A stretch of 8,730 nucleotides of DNA, from NCBI GenBank assembly GCA_017523995.1, contig JAFWUX010000165.1:1-8730 (forward strand), given 5' to 3'. Origin of the DNA: Oscillospiraceae bacterium (lineage in GTDB: Bacteria > Bacillota_A > Clostridia > Oscillospirales > Ruminococcaceae). Shown piece after piece: positions 1 to 4,701 of this stretch. How positions within the stretch are numbered: position 1 is the stretch's first letter; every line of letters begins with the position of its first letter. A program made the position numbers and the translations under genes. Below the pieces are notes generated by a model that was given only the letters and a program-made list of their open reading frames with translations, did no database searches and had not been told where the DNA came from.

Positions 1-1
1 A

Positions 2-88
2 TGGGTGTGGATCATGACAGGCATCGGCGGCGCGATTCTGTTGCTTTCTGCGATACTGATCTTCCGTAGAAAGCGAGGCGCATCATGA
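2..88 (+). CDS. C-terminal end of a membrane protein (partial)
   Basis: This frame is open from the left edge and ends in TGA at 86-88. The visible 28 residues form one hydrophobic helix (about residues 4-21 of the visible part, rich in I, L, G and A) followed by a basic tail FRRKRGAS. This is typical of a C-terminal transmembrane anchor with a cytoplasmic positive end. The stop overlaps the ATG of the next gene in an ATGA junction, so the two are probably translationally coupled and belong to one operon. The family cannot be named from so little sequence. Confidence 0.6.
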   Translation, partial: WVWIMTGIGGAILLLSAILIFRRKRGAS

Positions 89-798
89 AGCTGATTCGGC
101 TCTGGCGGCAGTATGACAGCTTCAAAGCGGCGGTTCTGCTTTTTACATTGGCAGCCATTCTGATCGGATACTGCATTCATGCTGCCGCGGGATATGCGTC
201 CATTCTGCGGACGCCGACCGAATACATCTGCACCTTGCCGGAAGATTCTGACACGCTTCTGCTGCGGCTTGCACAGACTGATTCTGTAAAGGGATACAGC
301 CGGCAGAAAAAGGCATCTTTGATGCAGGAAAACAACGTAATGACTGTCACTTTGCTGTCAGCGGCGTATCTCTCCGACTGTTACGGGATCACGGAGCAGG
401 GGCGCGTGATCTTCGCAAATGATGCTGCATTCTCTGCATTCTGCGGCGATACAGAACAAGGCGCAGTACAGATGCGCGGCACGCTGGACGGCAATCCGTT
501 TTCCGCCGCGATCATCCGCACCGATGCGCTGCCGGACAGTCAGCCTTTGGCAGTCACGGCGGTTAGTATGGCAGAGCTGCATGAATCATCCGAGCTGCGC
601 ATCTGCATGACGGAGCCGGATTCCTCGGCGCTTGAGCAGCTCGGGCTGCATATCGTCAATCCGGAGGTGCAGCTTGCCGCGGAATATGACAAGGAGTTCG
701 TGTTGCTGCGCATCCGGTTCGGGGCGCTCGCAGCTTTGCTGTCCTGCATCGCGGCTGTAGCGTTCCTGCAAATTTACCGGAATCATACTCAATCATAG
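85..798 (+). CDS. Two-TM membrane protein of unknown function
   Basis: The protein has 237 residues. It has a short basic N-terminus (MKLIRLWRQY), a first transmembrane helix at about residues 14-36, a soluble domain of about 170 residues, and a second helix at about residues 212-231 followed by a short polar tail. By the positive-inside rule both ends are cytoplasmic and the middle domain is outside. I do not recognise the family. The helix / outside domain / helix layout and the stretch near residues 90-118 (YLSDCYGI, then VIFANDAAFSAF) distantly resemble the extracellular core of FtsX/MacB-type permeases, but this is a weak impression. The start is set by the ATGA overlap with the upstream membrane protein; the upstream purine stretch GCGAGG is a weak ribosome binding site, which fits re-initiation. 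A hairpin follows the stop. Confidence 0.75.
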   Translation: MKLIRLWRQYDSFKAAVLLFTLAAILIGYCIHAAAGYASILRTPTEYICTLPEDSDTLLLRLAQTDSVKGYSRQKKASLMQENNVMTVTLLSAAYLSDCYGITEQGRVIFANDAAFSAFCGDTEQGAVQMRGTLDGNPFSAAIIRTDALPDSQPLAVTAVSMAELHESSELRICMTEPDSSALEQLGLHIVNPEVQLAAEYDKEFVLLRIRFGALAALLSCIAAVAFLQIYRNHTQS

Positions 799-806
799 AA
801 AACAGA

Positions 807-840
807 AATCCACATCTCGTACTGAGGTGTGGATTATTTG
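807..840 (+). terminator. Probable terminator after the first operon
   Basis: An 11-bp stem lies at 807-817 and 825-835 with a 7-nt loop; all pairs are Watson-Crick except one G-U. It is preceded by an A-rich run and followed by ATTTG. The U-tract is poor, so it is a weak intrinsic terminator or a bidirectional hairpin. Its position 8 nt after the stop codon and before a new promoter supports a terminator role. Confidence 0.55.
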
Positions 841-863
841 TGGAGATAAGAGCAGTAGAGATA

Positions 864-892
864 TTGCGTTTATGCCAACAAAATGCTATAAT
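864..892 (+). promoter_or_regulatory. Sigma-A promoter of the AT-rich cargo gene
   Basis: The -35 box is TTGCGT (864-869), the spacer is 17 nt, and the -10 box is a consensus TATAAT (887-892) preceded by TGC, giving an extended -10. The predicted start point is near 899, leaving an untranslated leader of about 70 nt before the ATG at 969. Confidence 0.75.
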
Positions 893-968
893 GAATAAGG
901 CAACACATAATGATTTCGTAGCACAAAAGTAAAGGCAATGATTGATATTCGAAAGAGGTAGGAAGAAA

Positions 969-1799
969 ATGAGTTTCGTTTATGCCGAAAAGTATTTCAT
1001 AGATGAAGATAGAACAGAACCAAGAGTCAATATATACAGCGATACAAAAACTACCCTTATCGGTGCAGTATTAGCGAATTGGAGTGAGAAGGAAAGAACA
1101 ACAATAGAAAAATACGGGTTTATAAAGAGTGTAAATATCGGACCGACATGCTGCATTTCTTTTGCGGGTAATAATACAATGTATGCGCAAAGGCTGCTTA
1201 AATGGATATTTGAAAAAAGATTTGTCAGTGATGACGAACTGATTGAGAAAGCATTTCAATTACATAGAGAGGCTTGCAAGGATGATATTGAATTTATAAT
1301 TTGCTCTGCTGATTCCGGTCGGCCGATTATTACATGCATCAAGAATGGGGTCATAAATAATGATGTTTCATCTGCATGGATCGGATCGCCGGATGCTTTT
1401 CATAAAATGCAGGAACTGAGAAAAGACCTAGTTACGGATATCAGCTTGTTTAGCAAAGCGCTGGAAGAATGTGGAGATGATAGTGTAGGCGGATTCGTCA
1501 TCAGAAGCACTTATGACGGAAAAGAATTTTTCTACCCTGAGCGGCTGGAATCAAGTGTTGAAAGAAAACAACTGGTCAGACTCGGCGAAAACATCACACT
1601 GTTTGATCCGGCTGAAGAAGGGGGATATACGATTCACTTTAGAGAATCTAAACAGAATGTAATCATAGATTTTTTACAGAGCGATCATTCTGTAATATAC
1701 TCAGCAAGCCTTCGATATAAAAGTGAGCAAGACAACCTATACAAAGAGCATTTGATGCTGCCAATGTTGTTTTGTACATCAACGAATATCTGTATATAA
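969..1799 (+). CDS. Hypothetical protein, possibly proteasome/HslV-like Ntn-hydrolase fold
   Basis: The protein has 276 residues. The start is ATG 969, with purine-rich AGAGG/AGGAAG just upstream; an upstream in-frame TTG at 942 is less likely. The N-terminal half follows the order of a proteasome beta-type fold: a first strand beginning Met-Ser (MSFVYAEKYF), a second strand carrying YSDTKTT (Asp25, at the place of the proteasome ADSRAT box), Lys53 in GFIKSV, then ISFAGN (63-68, like the family's AGS/AGN turn). A helical pair follows (about 70-103), then a strand EFIICSAD (108-115), AWIGSPDAF (136-144) and SVGGFVI (172-178). Removal of Met1 would expose Ser2 as a possible N-terminal nucleophile. 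The fold assignment and the nucleophile are inferences from motif order, not a database match. The last 90 residues are unassigned. Base composition is clearly more AT-rich than the flanks, consistent with horizontal transfer. It has its own promoter and terminator, so it is monocistronic cargo. Confidence 0.75.
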   Translation: MSFVYAEKYFIDEDRTEPRVNIYSDTKTTLIGAVLANWSEKERTTIEKYGFIKSVNIGPTCCISFAGNNTMYAQRLLKWIFEKRFVSDDELIEKAFQLHREACKDDIEFIICSADSGRPIITCIKNGVINNDVSSAWIGSPDAFHKMQELRKDLVTDISLFSKALEECGDDSVGGFVIRSTYDGKEFFYPERLESSVERKQLVRLGENITLFDPAEEGGYTIHFRESKQNVIIDFLQSDHSVIYSASLRYKSEQDNLYKEHLMLPMLFCTSTNICI

Positions 1800-1841
1800 T
1801 TAGCTATTAAATTGGCGCATACCCTATTCAATAATCTTTCG

Positions 1842-1867
1842 GCTGCACCTTTGGGTGCAGCTTTTTC
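1842..1867 (+). terminator. Rho-independent terminator of the cargo gene
   Basis: A perfect 8-bp GC-rich stem (GCTGCACC 1842-1849 with GGTGCAGC 1854-1861) has a TTTG tetraloop and is followed directly by the T-run TTTTT (1862-1866). It lies 43 nt after the stop of the gene ending at 1799. This is the best intrinsic terminator in the window. Confidence 0.88.
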
Positions 1868-1904
1868 AATTCTGTATACTATGCGATTGATATTGCCTGG
1901 ATAC

Positions 1905-1974
1905 TTGTGCAGTCCTACAAACTTATCCCGTAAAGTGGAAAAATCGCCCGATTTCTGTGATACCTCATGAGGGA
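1905..1974 (+). repeat. Imperfect ~70-bp direct repeat, copy 1 of 3
   Basis: The unit starts TTGTGC, has TACAAACTTATCC 11 nt later, continues with an A-rich stretch and a small AAATCG-CC-CGATTT hairpin, and ends in TGAGGGA. It matches copies at 2048-2118 and 2179-2248 in the same orientation and with the same 11-nt offset between TTGTGC and TACAAA. It lies in 488 nt without a gene (1800-2287). A 12-nt near-palindrome, GCAGAAATCTGC, follows at 1989-2000. Its function is unknown; candidate roles are excisionase or replication-protein binding. Confidence 0.7.
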
Positions 1975-2047
1975 ATCTGAAAGAGAATGCAGAAATCTGC
2001 TTCATTGTAACAATTCACAGCAAACTGCAATGAACAATAATCGGTAA

Positions 2048-2118
2048 TTGTGCCTCTTTACAAACTTATCCTCTAAAGCGAAAAAATCAGCCGTTTTGTG
2101 AGGATATCTGTGAGAGGA
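2048..2118 (+). repeat. Imperfect ~70-bp direct repeat, copy 2 of 3
   Basis: This copy shares TACAAACTTATCC, the TAAAG/AAAAATC stretch and the GTGAGAGGA end with copy 1. It contains an inverted pair TATCCTC (2067-2073) and GAGGATA (2100-2106) that could fold into a 7-bp stem. The distance from copy 1 is 143 bp. Confidence 0.7.
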
Positions 2119-2178
2119 CAACACGATTCCTGCAAATCAGCATACCTCAGCGCAATGCACAGAATGGTGCGCAACATT

Positions 2179-2248
2179 TTGTGCAGCCATACAAAGCTCC
2201 GCGAACAGACTATTATTTTTGTCCGGTTTTGTAGGGCTATGTGAGGGG
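2179..2248 (+). repeat. Imperfect ~70-bp direct repeat, copy 3 of 3
   Basis: This is the most diverged copy. TTGTGCAGCCATACAAA at 2179-2195 matches the TTGTGCAGTCCTACAAA start of copy 1, and the copy ends in GTGAGGGG. The middle has drifted to CCGCGAACAG and a T-rich run. It begins 131 bp after copy 2 and ends 25 nt before the GAGGAGG ribosome binding site of the HTH gene, so it may overlap that gene's promoter region. Confidence 0.6.
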
Positions 2249-2287
2249 CAGTTCTCTCAAATCATATTTAATGAGGAGGAACACAAA

Positions 2288-2577
2288 ATGAAAAGAAAGC
2301 AATCCGAAATCATCGACCGTATCCTCGATCTGCTGACGGAGCTGACCGATGATGCACCTGCCGAAAAGCAGGCAGAAACCAAACCAATGGAAATGCTCAC
2401 GATCAAGGAATGCACCGAAGCGGTCAAGGGCATTTCCGAGCACACCATCCGCAAACTGGTTACGCAGGACGCATCCGCTACATCCGCACCGGCGAGGGAG
2501 AGCGCGGCAAAATCCTCGTCTGCAAGCAGTCTCTGCTCGATTATCTGGGCGGTGCTTCAAGTGCATCAAATAAATGA
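2288..2577 (+). pseudogene. Excisionase-type HTH protein, frameshifted
   Basis: The start is ATG 2288, 8 nt after GAGGAGG (2273-2279). The first 60 codons read MKRKQSEIIDRILDLL..., an acidic linker, then MLTIKECTEAVKGISEHTIR-KLVTQ, a typical MerR/excisionase-like helix-turn-helix (HTH_17 type). At about 2467 the frame breaks. The expected continuation RIRYIRTGEGERGKILVC followed by KQSLLDYLGG lies in the -1 frame and ends in TGA at 2575-2577. Restoring one G (CAGGAC to CAGGGAC) gives ...LVTQ-G-RIRYIR..., the expected recognition helix and wing, for a protein of about 96 residues. The zero frame instead runs into low-complexity Ala/Ser/Thr residues and continues to 2680, which looks like out-of-frame translation. 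No slippery heptamer is present, so programmed frameshifting is unlikely. The lesion is a real one-base deletion or a homopolymer sequencing error. The intact protein would be a small DNA-binding excision or regulatory factor of the element. Confidence 0.78.
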
Positions 2578-2582
2578 GTGTT

Positions 2583-2800
2583 GTATTTTGTATCGGCAGA
2601 AATCTGTCAATGAAATCCGGGGGTATGCAATCTGCTGTAAAATACGCAGATCCGGGGTAACCGTATACTTTGGATTTTGACGGAATAGCAAGCCACAGAA
2701 AGTATCGTATACTTTCGGATATTTCGGTTTTCGCAGGCTGTACCCTTGCAAAAATCCGGTATAGGGAACCCCAACCCTAAACCAATCTCCCTCCAAATAT
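2583..2800 (+). other. Candidate origin of transfer (oriT) region upstream of mobC
   Basis: This non-coding region lies directly before the MobC-like gene, the usual oriT position in such elements. It contains a bipartite inverted repeat (GTATTTT 2583-2589 plus GCAGA 2596-2600, against TCTGC 2631-2635 plus AAAATAC 2639-2645), a perfect 8-bp hairpin with 3-nt loop at 2698-2716, a direct repeat CGTATACTTT (2662-2671 and 2706-2715), and a strand-asymmetric C-rich segment at 2769-2794. I could not identify a nick site with a known consensus. The oriT assignment rests on position and repeat density. Confidence 0.4.
2698..2716 (+). repeat. Perfect hairpin GAAAGTAT-CGT-ATACTTTC
   Basis: Eight-bp arms (2698-2705 and 2709-2716) flank the trinucleotide CGT. 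The right arm overlaps the second copy of the direct repeat CGTATACTTT, first seen at 2662-2671 (44 bp apart). AAAGTAT/ATACTTT arms around a short loop recall the nick hairpins of MOBV-type origins, but the neighbouring protein is MobC-like, so this resemblance is only suggestive. Confidence 0.6.
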
Positions 2801-2845
2801 AAGTCGCCGAAACGCCAACATGAAAACAGAACGGAGGAAAAATGT

Positions 2846-3184
2846 ATGAGAAAGCACAAGCAAGTGAAACGCAAGGAGGTCGTATTTGACCTGAACGAAT
2901 GGGCGGAGGTGGAACGCCGCGCTGCTGCCGCAAATCTGAAAATCGGAACCTACATCAAGAAGATCGCCGTCAACGGAAAGTTGACTTATTATGATATGCA
3001 GAATGCAGCCCCGCTGGTCAACGCGATGCGCACGATTTCCAATAATATCAACCAGATCGCACGCAAGGCGAACGAAACGCACAGCATATATGCAGAGGAT
3101 ATTGAGATTCTGAAAAAAGAGCTCAGTCAAGTCTGCCGTATGTTAAATCAATTCCTGTCCGAGCTGCCGTCAACAAAATGCTGA
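2846..3184 (+). CDS. mobC: MobC-like relaxosome accessory protein
   Basis: The protein has 112 residues. The start is ATG 2846, 8 nt after GGAGG (2833-2837); the ATG at 2842 is in another frame. A basic N-terminus (MRKHKQVKRK) leads into a ribbon-helix-helix-like segment (VVFDLNEWAEVERRAAAANL, then KIGTYIKK, about 12-39). It is followed by the MobC signature N-N-I-N-Q-I-A-R-K-A-N at residues 66-76 and a C-terminal helix. Proteins of this family bind oriT and help a MOBP-type relaxase nick it during conjugative mobilization. The relaxase gene that normally follows is absent: the integrase promoter begins 31 nt after the stop. The gene looks intact, so it may act with a relaxase supplied in trans, or be a remnant. 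Confidence 0.85.
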   Translation: MRKHKQVKRKEVVFDLNEWAEVERRAAAANLKIGTYIKKIAVNGKLTYYDMQNAAPLVNAMRTISNNINQIARKANETHSIYAEDIEILKKELSQVCRMLNQFLSELPSTKC

Positions 3185-3214
3185 GATGGGTGACAAAATC
3201 GAGCTAGACAGGCA

Positions 3215-3243
3215 TTGACTTTAAATCGTGAAAGTGCTATAAT
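3215..3243 (+). promoter_or_regulatory. Sigma-A promoter of the integrase
   Basis: TTGACT (3215-3220), a 17-nt spacer and TATAAT (3238-3243) with an extended TGC before it form a near-consensus promoter. The start point is predicted near 3250, so the transcript would carry the leader ORF at 3279 before the integrase. This makes the integrase independently transcribed from mobC. Confidence 0.82.
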
Positions 3244-3278
3244 GATAGTGATATATTCGCTGTCGGAATGGAGGAATT

Positions 3279-3329
3279 ATGTTTAAGACAGTGAACACCG
3301 TCACAATCAGAAAGGTGGCGGTCAAATGA
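3279..3329 (+). CDS. 16-codon leader peptide coupled to the integrase
   Basis: The reading frame encodes MFKTVNTVTIRKVAVK. It starts 4 nt after GGAGG (3270-3274) and stops at TGA 3327-3329, overlapping the integrase ATG (3326-3328) as ATGA. It lies entirely inside the integrase transcript. Position, ribosome binding site and exact stop/start overlap suggest translational coupling. The peptide itself need not have a function. Whether it is translated is an inference. Confidence 0.5.
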   Translation: MFKTVNTVTIRKVAVK

Positions 3330-4510
3330 ATATTCAGGAAAGAAGAAACAAAGACGGGGAGATCACTTCCTATCGCATCAGGGTGTTCGATCATCGGGAT
3401 ACGCAGACTTACAGGCAGGTGTTTCGGACGCTTTCAATCAAGTATGATTCGACAAAATCCGAAGCGTGGAACCGGAAGAACGCTGAAAAGCAGGGCACGA
3501 TCTTTGAAAAGCAGATCGAGGAGCATACGATCAGTAATTCGCACATCACCTTTGACAGCTACTGCGAATACGCAATCGGCATGAAGGAGCAGGCAGGACT
3601 CTCTCCCTCGACAATCTACAGCTACACCGGCTGTCGAAAGCGTGTTGCTCCCTACATCGGGCATATCCAGCACAAACAGCTTACCCCTGCGGCAATCAAT
3701 AAGGCGTACTCGGATATGCTCAGTACAGGCGTATCAAAGGCTACCGTCTATCAGTATCATTTGTTTATACATTCGATGCCTGCAATGGCATTCAAGGAGA
3801 ATCTGATTCCGCGAAACTACGCAAGTGCAGCGATGCCGCCGAAGCGTGATGCGAAAGAAGTGCAGGCACTCAGCGAGGACGAAATCAACGCATTTTTCAA
3901 CGCTTTGTACGCTGACAAGAAGCACTATATGTATCAGGTGCTGTTCAGTCTGATGCTTGCAACCGGATGCCGGATCGGTGAGATTTGTGCATTGACATGG
4001 GATAACATCGACTTTGAGAGCAATCGTATCCACATCTGCCGGCACTTTGTGATTAGCAATTCCGGTTCCCATATCCAGGACGGCTGCAAGACCAACGCAG
4101 GTGACCGCTGGCTCACAATGGACACAAGTATCATGGATATGCTCAGAGAGTACAGAGCTTACTATGATGAAACGGCTGAGAAGTATGGCAGTAAATGGAA
4201 TTATGAAGATAATGCAGTTTTCTTTGCGGTAAAGAAATACGGTTCATTCCTGAATCCTGCGACAGCGAGAAGCTGGCTGAACAGATTTACTGAGAAGAAC
4301 GGACTGCCGAGAGTTCATCCGCATATGTTCCGTCATACATCCGTGAGCTTGCAATTACAGGCAGGTATCAGCATTGCGGATGCTGCCAAACGAGCAGGTC
4401 ATGCACGTCCTGATGTAACACTGAGGATCTATTCTCATACGCTCAAGAAGAACGATCTGTACTGCTGTGAAGCAGTTACGAAAGCATCGTATTTTCGACA
4501 TAAGGGTTGA
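3326..4510 (+). CDS. int: Tyrosine recombinase / integrase
   Basis: The protein has 394 residues, the usual size for a Firmicutes ICE/IME integrase. An N-terminal arm-binding domain of AP2 type (about 1-60, SYRIRVFDH...RQVFRTLS) is followed by a SAM-like core-binding domain (about 75-165, ITFDSYCEYAI... with STIYSYTGCRKRVAPYIG). The catalytic domain (about 180-394) has all active-site residues: Arg216 in ATGCRIGE, Lys255 in DGCKTN, His333 and Arg336 in HPHMFRHT, His359 in GHARPDVT, and the nucleophile Tyr369 in RIYSH. It should integrate and excise the element by strand exchange at att sites. The ribosome binding site AAAGGTGG lies 7 nt upstream inside the leader ORF. The gene sits at the right end of the island, as is common, so attR is expected in the next ~100 nt. 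The enzyme appears intact although the HTH partner gene is broken. Confidence 0.93.
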   Translation: MNIQERRNKDGEITSYRIRVFDHRDTQTYRQVFRTLSIKYDSTKSEAWNRKNAEKQGTIFEKQIEEHTISNSHITFDSYCEYAIGMKEQAGLSPSTIYSYTGCRKRVAPYIGHIQHKQLTPAAINKAYSDMLSTGVSKATVYQYHLFIHSMPAMAFKENLIPRNYASAAMPPKRDAKEVQALSEDEINAFFNALYADKKHYMYQVLFSLMLATGCRIGEICALTWDNIDFESNRIHICRHFVISNSGSHIQDGCKTNAGDRWLTMDTSIMDMLREYRAYYDETAEKYGSKWNYEDNAVFFAVKKYGSFLNPATARSWLNRFTEKNGLPRVHPHMFRHTSVSLQLQAGISIADAAKRAGHARPDVTLRIYSHTLKKNDLYCCEAVTKASYFRHKG

Positions 4511-4534
4511 ATTTTAAGCGTTTATATGCTATAA

Positions 4535-4559
4535 GCGGGCAGTGCCCGCCTCCGTTTTA
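4535..4559 (+). terminator. Probable terminator of the integrase
   Basis: A GC-only 6-bp stem (GCGGGC 4535-4540 and GCCCGC 4544-4549) with loop AGT is followed after CTCCG by TTTTA. It lies 24 nt after the integrase stop and before the promoter of the next gene. The T-run is short and displaced, so efficiency is uncertain. Confidence 0.6.
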
Positions 4560-4601
4560 TCTCCCATGCAGCGAAGCAGAAACTTTTTCGTACTTCTCCC
4601 A

Positions 4602-4630
4602 TTGAAATTCCCCGCATAATATGCTATAAT
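4602..4630 (+). promoter_or_regulatory. Sigma-A promoter of the 1-phosphofructokinase gene
   Basis: TTGAAA (4602-4607), a 17-nt spacer and TATAAT (4625-4630) preceded by TGC form a strong promoter. The start point is expected near 4637. The leader of about 65 nt contains a small GGGG-AGCAA-CCCC hairpin (4653-4665). No riboswitch is recognised. Confidence 0.8.
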
Positions 4631-4701
4631 AAGAATGAAATTTGCCGAATCAGGGGAGCAACCCCGCATCAGCCGCATCACCGATAAAAGGAGTTTTTCA
4701 G

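Larger units (their letters stand above)
841..4600. mobile_element. Remnant integrative mobilizable element (boundaries approximate)
   Basis: The block contains a tyrosine integrase, a MobC-like relaxosome protein, a frameshifted excisionase-type HTH gene, a repeat-rich candidate oriT and an AT-rich cargo gene, set between ordinary chromosomal genes. Base composition is visibly lower in GC than both flanks, most clearly at 850-1900. There is no relaxase, no coupling protein and no replication gene, so this resembles a cis-mobilizable or decayed IME rather than an autonomous element. I could not find a convincing attL/attR pair: the best shared words are GCGTTTAT (866-873 and 4518-4525) and ATGCTATAAT (883-892 and 4621-4630), too short to define ends. 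The stated ends are therefore only the gaps between flanking genes and the island. The left cargo gene could also be an independent acquisition. Confidence 0.6.

Noticed and set aside
1685..2005. Minus-strand 106-codon frame through the terminator and repeat copy 1; the reverse complements of the repeats read as related peptides (e.g. DKFVGLHK, SFVWLHK)
   Set aside because: It covers the end of the cargo gene and its terminator, has no start signals, and the similarity among copies is explained by the DNA repeat itself. Copies 2 and 3 do not keep a common intact frame.
2219..2680. Long plus-strand frame spanning the HTH gene
   Set aside because: The upstream 23 codons lack a ribosome binding site, and after ~2467 the frame is the out-of-frame reading of the HTH C-terminus and then of the candidate oriT region.
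4636..4701. Riboswitch in the fruK leader
   Set aside because: There is only a 4-bp GGGG/CCCC hairpin and a short GCATCA repeat; no known riboswitch core fits and there is no terminator/antiterminator pair.
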